In this document: piece after piece, positions 55,814 to 64,000 of the stretch | How positions within the stretch are numbered: position 1 is the stretch's first letter | How the letters are laid out: each line of letters starts with the position of its first letter | Source: Clostridiales bacterium | Lineage (GTDB): Bacteria > Bacillota > Clostridia > Lachnospirales > Lachnospiraceae | NCBI GenBank assembly: GCA_029010495.1 | Contig: JAQXKO010000024.1 | Coordinates: 99,431-163,430 of the forward strand | Direction of reading: 5' to 3' | Length of the DNA: 64,000 nucleotides | Position numbers and translations under genes: made by a program | The notes under the pieces: generated by a model | What the model was told of the DNA's origin: nothing | The model's input: only the letters and a program-made list of their open reading frames with translations | The model's database searches: none

Positions 55814-56933
55814 ATTTGTTTCTCCTTAATATCAATACGCATACTATAAGCATAACCGCCGCCATCGACGCAAGAATAATCATATTTGAGGTATATCTCG
55901 AATAATCCTCATATACATTTAATGCATAAAAGCTGTCTGATATCAGCGCCGCAGGATTAATCCTGTTAATAATTGGTGCATTCTGTTCAATGGTATTTTT
56001 TATACCTCCCACACAAAGATCGGCAAGAATTGATAAAATCATACTTATGGCTACACACAGACCGTCTCTTGTGCCTGATGACAATCCGGAAAAAGAACCG
56101 ATAATGGCTCCCATTGAAATTCCGATTGATGAGCCCACAAAAAGTATAAGTATAAGTGCAGGATATCTGTCACCAAAATTAATTCCGATAATCGAAAGAT
56201 ATACAAGTGTTACGCACTCTATTGCAAACTGTACAAAAAGCATTGATATATATTCGGCAGATACAATTACCATCTTGTGCTGCGGCGAGAGACATCTTCT
56301 CATGCCGAGAGCACTCTCATTTGCCTGAAGCTTGGAAATATTTGCCGAGCCCGCAAATGAGGCAAACAGGCAGCTCATGGCAAATATTGCGTAAAAATAA
56401 TTGTAGTATTCATTCTGAACACCATGTGATGAGCTCTTTTCGGTAAAATACTTTTCACCAGACGTTAGCTTTGCAACCGCATCAGCCGCTCCTGCCGGAT
56501 TTGTATTTACAACATCCGTTATTACTGCTTCATTTTTAACATATTCTTCAATTACAGTACGCAGTATTGTTGCGGAAACAGACTGCTCCTTAACCTTAAG
56601 GGAGGGCTTGTCTGCCACATAAATAATACCGGTAATTTTACCGTCATCAAGCATTTTATCGGCACTGTCCTCATCCCCCGCTTCGATACTTATAAGACTG
56701 CCGCCCTCTTCCCCGGCAAGTGTGTCAAGCACTTCCCTGAAAGCCTTGTTTTCCTCCACGTTAACTACGGCTACCGGTATGGTTTTAAATATTTCATCCT
56801 TTTCAAATATATTGCCAAAAGCCATATACATAAATGTTGAAAGAGCTATGGGAAACAGAAAAGTCCACATTAAGGTCAGCTTATTTTTCAGCATGGTTTT
56901 AAGTGAATATTTTAAGCAATGGAAAAAATTCAT
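55800..56933 (-). CDS. ABC-2 type permease subunit (first)
   Basis: 377 residues with the same layout as its partner: N-terminal helix (18-38, LTLMWTFLFPIALSTFMYMAF), an extracellular domain (about 45-185) and a cluster of C-terminal helices. LKNKLTLMWTFLFP is typical of ABC-2 permeases. The two permeases differ in sequence, so the exporter is a heterodimer. The substrate is unknown, perhaps a peptide or drug. Confidence 0.87.
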   Translation of the reverse strand: MNFFHCLKYSLKTMLKNKLTLMWTFLFPIALSTFMYMAFGNIFEKDEIFKTIPVAVVNVEENKAFREVLDTLAGEEGGSLISIEAGDEDSADKMLDDGKITGIIYVADKPSLKVKEQSVSATILRTVIEEYVKNEAVITDVVNTNPAGAADAVAKLTSGEKYFTEKSSSHGVQNEYYNYFYAIFAMSCLFASFAGSANISKLQANESALGMRRCLSPQHKMVIVSAEYISMLFVQFAIECVTLVYLSIIGINFGDRYPALILILFVGSSIGISMGAIIGSFSGLSSGTRDGLCVAISMILSILADLCVGGIKNTIEQNAPIINRINPAALISDSFYALNVYEDYSRYTSNMIILASMAAVMLIVCVLILRRNKYASV

Positions 56934-57023
56934 TTTACACCTCGTAAATATACGTCATTATATCGTAATATCATATAATTCATTAAGCCTATGCCCTGAC
57001 GAATATGTATGATATCATTTTTC

Positions 57024-57962
57024 TTAATCTCTGAGCTCTTTACCGGTTATCTCAAGAAATACATCATTAAGCGTAGGATGCTCCGAATATACCTTGCCGA
57101 AAGAAATCTCATTCTGTTTAAAATAATCCAGAACTCTTACAAGATTATGCTGACCTCCGCTGTACTTTATTTCAAGTAGGTTTGAAGCATATTTAACATC
57201 ATACACATGGGGCAGCTCTTTTATGTCACTTAGTACAGCCTCATCAAGCTCCTGAACATATACCGATATGGTCTCTGTATTTTTTATCATCTTTTTAAGC
57301 TCGTCCTTTGTCCCCACTGCAACAGAACGCCCCTTATCCATTATGAGAATTCTTGTACAAATCTGTTCAACCTCTTCCATATAATGTGATGTATAAATAA
57401 TCGTAGCGCCCTCTTTGTTGAGCTTAACTATACCCTCTAATATCTTGTTCCGGCTCTGCGGATCAACAGCAACCGTAGGCTCATCAAAGAAGATAAGCTT
57501 TGGCTTGTGCGCAATACCGCATGCAATGTTTAGTCTCCTGAGAAGACCTCCTGACAGTTTCTTGGGAAGAAATCTTACATAATCCTCAAGTCCCACGAAT
57601 TCAATTGCCTCATTTACATACTGTTTTCTGATGTTTTTATCCTTTACGTAAAGGCCGCAGAAATAATCAATATTGTCATAAACAGTAAGCTCATCAAATA
57701 CGGCAACATTCTGCATTACAACACCAATCCTGCTTTTGAGCTCATAGCTGTCCGGCTTCATATCTTTTCCGAAAACCTTAATCTCACCCTTATCAAACTT
57801 AAGCAGCGACAGGATGCAGTTAATTGTGGTAGTCTTGCCTGAACCGTTAGGCCCTAAAAGTCCAAATATCTCTCCTTCATTAATTTCAAGATTGAAATGA
57901 TCAAGTGCAAGCACTTCTTTATATCTCTTAACCAAATTGTGTACAGTAACTGCCTGTGACAT
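57024..57962 (-). CDS. ABC transporter ATPase (drug/peptide exporter type)
   Basis: 312 residues. Walker A GPNGSGKTT, signature KLSGGLLRRLNIACGIAHKPKLIFFDEP (only the LSGG core and Walker B FFDEPT matter), and the H-loop TSHYMEEVEQ are complete. The C-terminal 80 residues resemble the extra domain of DrrA/CcmA-type ATPases. The start at 57962 has GGAGG 4-5 bases upstream. It heads the exporter transcript and has a palindrome upstream that could bind the two-component regulator. Confidence 0.92.
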   Translation of the reverse strand: MSQAVTVHNLVKRYKEVLALDHFNLEINEGEIFGLLGPNGSGKTTTINCILSLLKFDKGEIKVFGKDMKPDSYELKSRIGVVMQNVAVFDELTVYDNIDYFCGLYVKDKNIRKQYVNEAIEFVGLEDYVRFLPKKLSGGLLRRLNIACGIAHKPKLIFFDEPTVAVDPQSRNKILEGIVKLNKEGATIIYTSHYMEEVEQICTRILIMDKGRSVAVGTKDELKKMIKNTETISVYVQELDEAVLSDIKELPHVYDVKYASNLLEIKYSGGQHNLVRVLDYFKQNEISFGKVYSEHPTLNDVFLEITGKELRD

Positions 57963-58230
57963 ATTTCCTCCTACTCTGCCAATGCTGTTCATTGGTATTA
58001 AACTTATTACATAACACATAATATACAATTATCGCCGATAATAACAGTGAAGCCTGTCAGAAATAAATATGACAAATGTCATAAAAAACCGGAGTAAGCT
58101 ATAACACCGTCTCATTAATCAGGTAAATTAATATGATTATAAGGGGCGGCACATAACACTCCGGTCCGTAATTAGAAAACATGTAATTGTATAACAAGTA
58201 TAATATATAATTGCAATATATTCAATAATT
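57963..58230. other. Region between response regulator gene and ABC ATPase gene
   Basis: 268 bases without a gene. On the minus strand ACCGGAGT (58165-58158) pairs with ACTCCGGT (58095-58088), followed by T6, a candidate terminator for the two-component genes. After it comes the palindrome at 58069-58082. No clear -35/-10 pair for the ABC operon was found. Confidence 0.55.
58069..58082. promoter_or_regulatory. Palindrome ATGACA-AA-TGTCAT, possible response-regulator site
   Basis: A perfect 6-bp inverted repeat with 2-base gap, about 107 bases upstream of the ABC ATPase start and 150 bases from the response regulator gene. NarL-type regulators bind short palindromes, so it is a candidate operator. 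Confidence 0.45.
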
Positions 58231-58857
58231 CTACTGACAGTTCTTATAGTAAAAGCATGCAAGCTGTGTTCTGTCCCTCAGCTCAAGCTTTTCAAGAATG
58301 GTACTTATGTAATTACGCACGGTACCCTCACCGAGATACAGCTCTCCCGATATTTCTTTATTGTTCAGGCCCTCCGCCACTAATGTAATAATTTCAAGTT
58401 CTTTATCGGTAAGCCCGAAGCTGTCCTTGTCAAATCTCTTTTTGCCTGATAAAAGGTCCGGCATTTTTGTCATTATCTCTTCGCCAAAGACAGTCTGTCC
58501 GTTATTTACTGCTGATATGGCAGGAGCAATTGTTTCAAAGGACTGCTTGAGAATATACCCCTTTGCTCCAAAACGTATTGCCCTGATAATATATTCATCA
58601 TCAAGAAATGTAGTTAAGAGCAAAATTTTTGCTTCGGGATATTTTTCTATGATTTGTCTGCCGGCAGTCAGACCGTTGACATCGTCCATGCGAATGTCCA
58701 TAACAAGCACGTCAGGCAAATACTGATTATAGAGCTCTATTGCATCTGCACCACTGCTGCCTGTAGCAATTACATCTATTTTTCCATCCGCTTCAAGAAT
58801 AGTTTTAAGCGCCATCAAAACAAATGCATCATCATCGACCAAAACTATCTTAATCAT
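58231..58857 (-). CDS. NarL/LuxR-family response regulator
   Basis: 208 residues. The receiver domain (1-120) has the acidic pocket VDDD, phospho-acceptor D54 in VMDIRMDD, and the KGYILK lysine. The C-terminal HTH (about 145-205) has LTDKELEIITLVAEGLNNKEIS and GTVRNYISTILEKL, the LuxR-type DNA-binding pattern. Its start overlaps the kinase gene by 8 bases. It probably controls the exporter downstream. Confidence 0.93.
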   Translation of the reverse strand: MIKIVLVDDDAFVLMALKTILEADGKIDVIATGSSGADAIELYNQYLPDVLVMDIRMDDVNGLTAGRQIIEKYPEAKILLLTTFLDDEYIIRAIRFGAKGYILKQSFETIAPAISAVNNGQTVFGEEIMTKMPDLLSGKKRFDKDSFGLTDKELEIITLVAEGLNNKEISGELYLGEGTVRNYISTILEKLELRDRTQLACFYYKNCQ

Positions 58858-59935
58858 AATTTACTGCTCCTTTTATTATCGTAATCATTATCTCGAATCC
58901 GTTGTCACAGTTTATCCGTATGCTTCCGCCGAGTTCTCTGACTCTGTCGCGTATATTGATAAGTCCGATACCTCCTGTTACATCCACCGAAGCATTTGTA
59001 CCATTATCATTAATTATCAGCTGATAAAGTCCCGGATGCTCTCTGATAACTACTTTAAGACTGTCACCGTTGCTGTGCTTAACCGTGTTGTTAACTGCTT
59101 CCCTGATGATGCTGATAAAGCTGTATTTAATACTTTTAGGCACATTGCTTCCCATATCGTAAACAAGCTCCGTCGCAAATCCTGAGGCGGCCTCAAATAT
59201 TTCCATAACCGACGACTTCATATCAATGGATTCGTCATGAAGATCATGCACACTGCTGCGTATATTATTCATGGCATTGTTAAGTGTATCATGCACTCCG
59301 TCAAGAAGCGGTACAAGATTTGTATCTTTATTAATTGTTTTTACTGCCCCCATCTGTACTATTGAGCGCGTGATAAGATGTCCTACGTTATCATGTATTT
59401 CTCTGGCAATTCTGTTTCGTTCCTTAAGAGTCGCAAGATGAATGCCTGCATCCTGGTTTTCACGTAACATCCTGCCTTTTTCCTCAATCATCAGTTGCTT
59501 TTCCTTGGAATCATCACGTATCATCAAAATCTGTTCATTCAGCCTTATAAGACGCTCTGACATCAGCTTTATTATAACGGAGAATAAACACATTATGATA
59601 TATAATTCAGTATTGTACAAATTATTCGAAAATGAATATATTATAATTGCAATCAGACCGTAAGCTATACCGGCATATGTATGAATATTCATTACCAGAA
59701 AAATCATCACTATTCCATATGTAACCGAAATATCATTCAATATTACTGCCAGGGCCGCAAATACAATAAGCAGCTGACATATTTTCTTAAACGAATTCAT
59801 GAAGGAGAAACAGAAAAACGATACGATTACTACTGCCAGCGTAGCAATAATCATCGATGAACATATACTGAAGCTGTTAAGCTCAAGCACAAATGATGCT
59901 GCAAGAAGCAAAACATAACAAATTATATTTATCAT
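58850..59935 (-). CDS. Sensor histidine kinase (HisKA_3, NarX/LiaS-like)
   Basis: 361 residues. Five or six N-terminal membrane helices (1 to about 125) with no large external domain suggest it senses something in the membrane. A short coiled coil follows. The dimerisation segment has the phospho-acceptor H181 in IAREIHDNVGHLI. The ATP-binding domain has REAVNNTVKHSNGD and GGIGLINIRDRV. The start at 59935 has AAGGAG 5 bases upstream; an earlier in-frame ATG overlaps this site. Intramembrane-sensing kinases of this kind often control antibiotic-peptide exporters. Confidence 0.92.
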   Translation of the reverse strand: MINIICYVLLLAASFVLELNSFSICSSMIIATLAVVIVSFFCFSFMNSFKKICQLLIVFAALAVILNDISVTYGIVMIFLVMNIHTYAGIAYGLIAIIIYSFSNNLYNTELYIIMCLFSVIIKLMSERLIRLNEQILMIRDDSKEKQLMIEEKGRMLRENQDAGIHLATLKERNRIAREIHDNVGHLITRSIVQMGAVKTINKDTNLVPLLDGVHDTLNNAMNNIRSSVHDLHDESIDMKSSVMEIFEAASGFATELVYDMGSNVPKSIKYSFISIIREAVNNTVKHSNGDSLKVVIREHPGLYQLIINDNGTNASVDVTGGIGLINIRDRVRELGGSIRINCDNGFEIMITIIKGAVNYD

Positions 59936-59986
59936 ATTTCTCCTTTCCATGAATAATATTTACGCATGCAACAGACGCCGGAATCA

Positions 59987-60760
59987 TTATTTATCCTTGC
60001 GGTTGACATAATAAGCCACGTATTCACCCGATGGCGTGTAGCCGAGCGACTCTGCAAGATGAAGTGAAACAGTGTTTGCGGCATCCCAGCTCGGATAAAG
60101 ATTTCTGTCAAGACATGCAAGAATAAGCTTAGCGGCACATATTCTTGCCAGACCCTTTTTTCTGTAATCCGTTTTTGTATCTATTTCTATTTCGATTCCG
60201 GTTTCAAAGCCTGAAAAAGAAGATGCTCCGGCAACTATCTCATTGTCCTTCATTATGCATACACCAAGACCATATTTTTCATACAGCTCATAATCAGGAA
60301 AATTTGCAACCCAGTCACGGCACCAGTCTGTACACCTGCATCTTTCATACAACTCTCTGTCAATAAAGCGCAGGGTGTAACCCTCGGGAACTGCCTCAGA
60401 CATTTTGGTCAGCTTTGCCCTGTCAAAAACCTCAGGATGACCAAAATCTTTCTTTAAGCCGTAACGTATAACCTTTTTACCGTTAACAGGCTCTGATGAA
60501 AGAAGCTCGTCCCAGCCCTCACCATCCGGCACAAAAATTACAAATTTCATATTAAGTCTGTCAAAAACGAAATTAACAATTTCCAAATCAGGCTCGCCTG
60601 CAAGAAAACAGAAATCACCAAGATGAGCCAAAGCAGTTTTATGACTGTCAGTAGCATAAAGCTCTCCCATTATCTTCTGCATACAAGAAATTATAACGGT
60701 ATCAGATTGATTTTCAAAAAGCTTTTTTACCGAATCACCATTATCAATTGAAATAATCAT
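59987..60760 (-). CDS. GNAT-family acetyltransferase
   Basis: 257 residues. The N-terminal half is a divergent domain; the C-terminal GNAT half has EIEIDTKTDYRKKGLARICAAKLI, the acetyl-CoA loop, and WDAANTVSLHLAESLGYTPSGEYVAYYV. The length and layout resemble the larger GNAT_acetyltran group. The substrate is unknown. It precedes the two-component genes by 51 bases on the same strand. GGAGGG precedes the ATG. Confidence 0.82.
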   Translation of the reverse strand: MIISIDNGDSVKKLFENQSDTVIISCMQKIMGELYATDSHKTALAHLGDFCFLAGEPDLEIVNFVFDRLNMKFVIFVPDGEGWDELLSSEPVNGKKVIRYGLKKDFGHPEVFDRAKLTKMSEAVPEGYTLRFIDRELYERCRCTDWCRDWVANFPDYELYEKYGLGVCIMKDNEIVAGASSFSGFETGIEIEIDTKTDYRKKGLARICAAKLILACLDRNLYPSWDAANTVSLHLAESLGYTPSGEYVAYYVNRKDK

Positions 60761-61123
60761 AGACCCTCCGATTTTTAATCATATATTTATGTAATTATAA
60801 CACGACGACTCTATATTATAAACATAATTTTACAATATTTCATTACATTCCCGTCTGTTATACACTATATACCTGTCTGTCATAAATAAAAAAATCTGTA
60901 TGTTTTAAATAAAACATCAGTCGTTATTATGACAAAATATCTATCGGTTATACAAAAAACTGTCTGTAAAAAAAAGCCGGCCTTTATTAGTCAGAAATAA
61001 CACAAAGCTCTTTACATTTTGTAAATACGTCTTGTATGTATCTGACTGATAAAGGTCGGTATATAGTATATAAAAATTAGTTTTTACACTTTTATCGGCT
61101 CTGTCTGCCGAAGAAAATGCATA
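60761..61123. other. Intergenic region before GH5
   Basis: 363 bases without a gene. It holds an extended -10 TGTTATAAT for the GNAT gene (minus, 60802-60794) and the GH5 terminator. The rest is AT-rich and not recognised. Confidence 0.6.
60969..61060 (-). terminator. Long-stem terminator of GH5
   Basis: A 20-base stem (60976-60995 with 61041-61060, three G-U wobbles) encloses a 45-base loop with a small TTTACA/TGTAAA hairpin. Seven or more T follow on the minus strand. Confidence 0.8.
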
Positions 61124-62338
61124 TTATTTATATTTATCCTTGATTGCCATAAGGTCTTTAAGAAGCTCAGCATCCTTCCACTCAGCCTTTGCCCTGTAGT
61201 AGAAATCATTTTCAACGTCCCAGATAACAGGACACATTCCTCTTGAATATATAGCCTCGCAGACCTTTGTCATATAGAGATTAATCATTTCTCTTGTCTT
61301 GTTTGACTTGGCAGCACATGAAAATTCACCAAAAATTACAGGAATACCCTTATCAACAAATGTAGTTTTCATAAGGTCCATATTTCTGTTCAGCTCTTCA
61401 ATATCCCTTTCACTGCCCCACTCAGTCTGAGCCTTGCCCCAGTCTGCATCCTTATCAAGAATAGCAAATGTTGAAGGAGTGTAATAGTGAACAGAAACTG
61501 CCATTCTGTTCTCAGGATCGTTTGGCATCTTAAATGACGGATCACATGTAAGCTCTACATCAGTACCGTATCCTGCAATAAGCAGATGACGCTTTGCATT
61601 ATTACCGCCTGATTTTCTGACAATGTCGACAAATTTCTGATTTATTTCATTTAATAAACCGTATGCTTCATCCTTACCCTCTGTGCCGCCCCAACGGTTC
61701 CAAACATCGTTCCAGCAGCCCTCCTCGTTAAGAGACTCAAACATCAAATGGTCGTCATATCCGCCAAATGCTTCACAAAGCTGTGTCCATACACGCTCAT
61801 AGTGGTACATACAGTCTTCCTTCTCAGTTGGGAACTTTTCCCACCAGCCGCCATCCCAATGGATATTTAAAATTACATAAAGGTTAGAATTTAAAGCCCA
61901 CTCAGTTACTTCTTTAACTCTTGCAAGATATTCAGGACTGATAGTATAATCCTCACCCATCATATTTGACCATGCCACAGGAATTCTGAGTACACCAAAG
62001 CCGCACTTCTCATATCCCTGAATCATATATTCCCTGATTTTAGGACTGCCCCATGCAGTTTCATAACGAATGACAGAATCACCAACTATCCAACTTCCGC
62101 ATGATTCAAAGGTATTTCCGAGATTAATACCTATCCCCATTTCTCTTACTAACTCCATAGTAGTAATATCTCGCATTTCCTGTGTCTTTTGTTCATTACT
62201 ATCTTCGTTCTGATTGTCTGAAGGCTGTTCAATATTATTGTTATCAGCAGGAGTTTCGGTCTTTTTACCACAGCCTGCAAGACTAACAATAAACGTCAAA
62301 CATAAAATAATTGCAAAAATTTTATTGTATTTTTTCAT
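61124..62338 (-). CDS. Secreted GH5 endoglucanase lipoprotein
   Basis: 404 residues. A signal peptide ends in the lipobox LAGC (C23), so the enzyme is lipid-anchored outside the cell. A polar linker runs to about residue 55. The GH5 barrel has GINLGNTFES, RIPVAW, NIHWDGGWW with the substrate-binding His (H160), the acid/base E205 in ESLNEEG, HYYTP, and the nucleophile E338 in IFGEFSC. This pattern fits subfamily 4-like beta-1,4-glucanases, xyloglucanases or mixed-linkage glucanases. No binding module or dockerin is present. The ribosome site is weak. Confidence 0.92.
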   Translation of the reverse strand: MKKYNKIFAIILCLTFIVSLAGCGKKTETPADNNNIEQPSDNQNEDSNEQKTQEMRDITTMELVREMGIGINLGNTFESCGSWIVGDSVIRYETAWGSPKIREYMIQGYEKCGFGVLRIPVAWSNMMGEDYTISPEYLARVKEVTEWALNSNLYVILNIHWDGGWWEKFPTEKEDCMYHYERVWTQLCEAFGGYDDHLMFESLNEEGCWNDVWNRWGGTEGKDEAYGLLNEINQKFVDIVRKSGGNNAKRHLLIAGYGTDVELTCDPSFKMPNDPENRMAVSVHYYTPSTFAILDKDADWGKAQTEWGSERDIEELNRNMDLMKTTFVDKGIPVIFGEFSCAAKSNKTREMINLYMTKVCEAIYSRGMCPVIWDVENDFYYRAKAEWKDAELLKDLMAIKDKYK

Positions 62339-62535
62339 TTCACATCATATACGTAAGATTATTTCAAATGTAATCTATGTATTTTCCTTTCGTGTTATAA
62401 GCGAATATGTCAGACAGAGCATATACACTATTATTTATAATAACATATTTAACTAAACATTGTCACTATTTTACCAAGTTTTACTACACATATCAGTTAT
62501 ATTGTGTCTGTATCACACTGTCATCATCTCAAGCT

Positions 62536-62943
62536 TCAACATTTATTTTTCTCCTTTTTTGCCATCTCACATATTTTTTCTTCTATCTTACCGATAATAA
62601 TTCTGAATTCATCGTCAGATTTTCCTGTCGGATCTTCAAGTTCCCAGTTGTCATCAAATTCCCTTACGATAAAAGGGCAACCAACATTACAGCCCATGGA
62701 AATTGCAATATCAACCTCAGGAATCTCTGAAATAAGTTTACTTCGCTGACCTTCCGCTTCCATATCAATACCATAAATTTCCTTCATCAGCCTGACAGCA
62801 TCCCGGTTAATCTGAGGTTTTGTTTCTGTTCCGGCAGAATAACTTTCAAAGATATCTCCTGCCAGATGTTTTCCAAGTGCTTCCGCAATCTGACTTCTAC
62901 AGGAGTTATGAACACAGATAAATGCTACTTTCTTCTTTTCCAT
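62536..62943 (-). CDS. arsC: Arsenate reductase, low-molecular-weight phosphatase type
   Basis: 135 residues. The N-terminal catalytic loop [13 protein letters not shown] holds the nucleophilic cysteine in the CX5R P-loop. The CNVGCPF segment near residue 86 supplies the two further cysteines of thioredoxin-coupled arsenate reductases, and the [10 protein letters not shown] motif carries the catalytic Asp. It reduces arsenate to arsenite. It follows the permease gene by 27 bases, in an arsenic operon. Confidence 0.93.
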   Translation of the reverse strand: MEKKKVAFICVHNSCRSQIAEALGKHLAGDIFESYSAGTETKPQINRDAVRLMKEIYGIDMEAEGQRSKLISEIPEVDIAISMGCNVGCPFIVREFDDNWELEDPTGKSDDEFRIIIGKIEEKICEMAKKEKNKC

Positions 62944-62970
62944 TATTTAAACCATCCTTTCGTCTTTCTT

Positions 62971-63966
62971 CTAAACAAGCAAATACTGTATCACATTGAA
63001 GAAATAACCGACAATTATGATTCCGACAGTGCAAATTGCCACAAATATACCAAGCAGTTTTGTTTTAATGGCTTTCTTTAGCATAATCACGGAAGGAAGG
63101 CTTAAGGTCGTAACACCCATCATGAAAGACAGAACAACACCGAGCTTTGCTCCTTTTGCAAGCAAAGCCTCCGCAATCGGAACGCAGCCAAATATATCTG
63201 CATACATCGGTACACCCGCAATTGTAGCCAGGATTACTCCGAACGGATTTCCGTTACCGAGAAATCTTACAATTAAATCCTGCGGAATCCAATTATGAAT
63301 TACGGCTCCTATACCTACTCCGATAAGAATATACGGGAACACCTTCTTAAAAGTTTCTGCAACCTGCTCTGCCGAGTACTTAAGTCGGTCCTTAACTGTC
63401 AGTTCCGCAATGGGTATATTAATATGCTTTGCATTTCTGATAAATTCTTCCACCTGATTTTCAAGATGCAGTTTTTCAATTAGTGTTCCACCTGCTACTG
63501 CTATCACAAGTCCAAGAATCACATACACGATTGCTACCTTGGCACCGAAGATACTCATCAGAAGTACAAGCGAGCCCAAATCAACCATCGGTGATGATAT
63601 TAAAAATGAAAAGGTTACTCCAAGCGGAAGTCCCGCACTTGTAAATCCAATAAAGAGGGGAATTGATGAACAGGAGCAAAATGGTGTTACTGTTCCCAGC
63701 AATGCCGCTATGATATTTGCTGTGATTCCATGAAATCTTCCCAATATCCTCTTTGTTCTCTCAGGTGGGAAAAAGCTTTGAATATAGCTGATAAGAAATA
63801 TGAGAGTGCACAATAGCACTACAATCTTTATCACATCATAGATAAAAAAATGAATGGTTCCGCCAATTTTTGCTGTTGTATCCAGCCCTAATGTATTTAA
63901 CAAGTTCCCTATAATAACATTAAGCCATTTCATACCGAGTATCTGCTCCCGAATAAATGTCCACAT
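62971..63966 (-). CDS. arsP: ArsP/YraQ-type permease
   Basis: 331 residues with about eight membrane helices. The TPFCSCSSIPLFIGF motif and LISSPMVDLGSL are the signature of the DUF318 permease family; ArsP members export trivalent organoarsenicals. The partner arsC makes an arsenic role likely, although arsenite or another solute cannot be excluded. GGAGG is 7 bases before the ATG. Any arsR regulator gene would lie beyond the window. Confidence 0.85.
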   Translation of the reverse strand: MWTFIREQILGMKWLNVIIGNLLNTLGLDTTAKIGGTIHFFIYDVIKIVVLLCTLIFLISYIQSFFPPERTKRILGRFHGITANIIAALLGTVTPFCSCSSIPLFIGFTSAGLPLGVTFSFLISSPMVDLGSLVLLMSIFGAKVAIVYVILGLVIAVAGGTLIEKLHLENQVEEFIRNAKHINIPIAELTVKDRLKYSAEQVAETFKKVFPYILIGVGIGAVIHNWIPQDLIVRFLGNGNPFGVILATIAGVPMYADIFGCVPIAEALLAKGAKLGVVLSFMMGVTTLSLPSVIMLKKAIKTKLLGIFVAICTVGIIIVGYFFNVIQYLLV

Positions 63967-63984
63967 GCATAAACCTCCATCTAT

Positions 63985-64000
63985 ATAGACAAGTATCTAT
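63985..64000. promoter_or_regulatory. Possible ArsR-type operator at window edge
   Basis: ATAGA and TCTAT arms 6 bases apart lie just before the arsP ribosome site. ArsR/SmtB repressors bind short AT-rich inverted repeats. The window ends here, so the site may be incomplete. Confidence 0.35.

Overview
The window is AT-rich, tightly packed bacterial chromosome with strong Shine-Dalgarno sites. It looks like a Lachnospiraceae-type Clostridia member that degrades plant polysaccharides. Supporting this are a thrS T-box leader, a pyrophosphate-dependent phosphofructokinase of the GGDDSNT type, O-acetylhomoserine sulfhydrylase, YczE, TmcAL and DUF1015 proteins, and three glycoside hydrolases (GH2, GH43, GH5). 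This taxonomic reading is inference; there is no rRNA in the window. I see no tRNA or rRNA gene, CRISPR array, insertion sequence or prophage.

Layout. 1-5.2 kb: start of aroQ, a HAD phosphatase-shikimate kinase fusion, an EF-G-like GTPase and tyrA. 5.3-12.2 kb: a cytidylate-kinase-like gene and a complete but unusual F-type ATP synthase operon (atpB-E-F-[delta fragment+A]-G-D-C). 12.5-17.2 kb: thrS behind a threonine T-box, with a DUF885 lipoprotein attached, and a hypoxanthine-DNA glycosylase. 17.5-21 kb: a large GH2 enzyme. 21.2-34 kb: purA, a sodium:solute symporter with an acyl-CoA ligase, an ABC-F ATPase, an amidase with a SPOR domain, DUF1015, two membrane proteins and argS. 34.3-37.6 kb (plus strand): aspartokinase, cyclophilin, tmcAL. 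37.6-42.3 kb: coaD with a coiled-coil partner, rsmD, mrp, pfp. 42.5-51.7 kb: a long co-directional run cysK-GNAT-nitroreductase-metY-ykgJ-CARF nuclease-aroB-yczE-AI-2E-type exporter-small membrane protein, with a HAD gene upstream. 51.9-54.5 kb: GH43 and a YeiH-type exporter. 54.7-60.8 kb: an ABC-2 exporter with a NarL-type two-component system and a GNAT gene. 61.1-64 kb: a secreted GH5 lipoprotein and an arsenic pair (arsC, arsP).

How the genes work together. Shikimate and aromatic synthesis is spread over three places (aroQ/aroK, tyrA, aroB). Sulfur amino-acid synthesis (cysK, metY, YeiH) lies around 48-54 kb. The secreted GH5 could cut polymers outside the cell, while GH2 and GH43, which lack signal peptides, would finish oligosaccharides inside.

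The two most notable objects are the following. First, the ATP synthase lacks a separate delta gene and carries a delta C-terminal domain fused to the N-terminus of alpha, together with a c subunit that has a signal-peptide-like leader. Second, a Card1/Can2-like (DUF1887) CARF nuclease sits in a metabolic operon with no CRISPR locus in sight and has altered ligand-loop and catalytic motifs.
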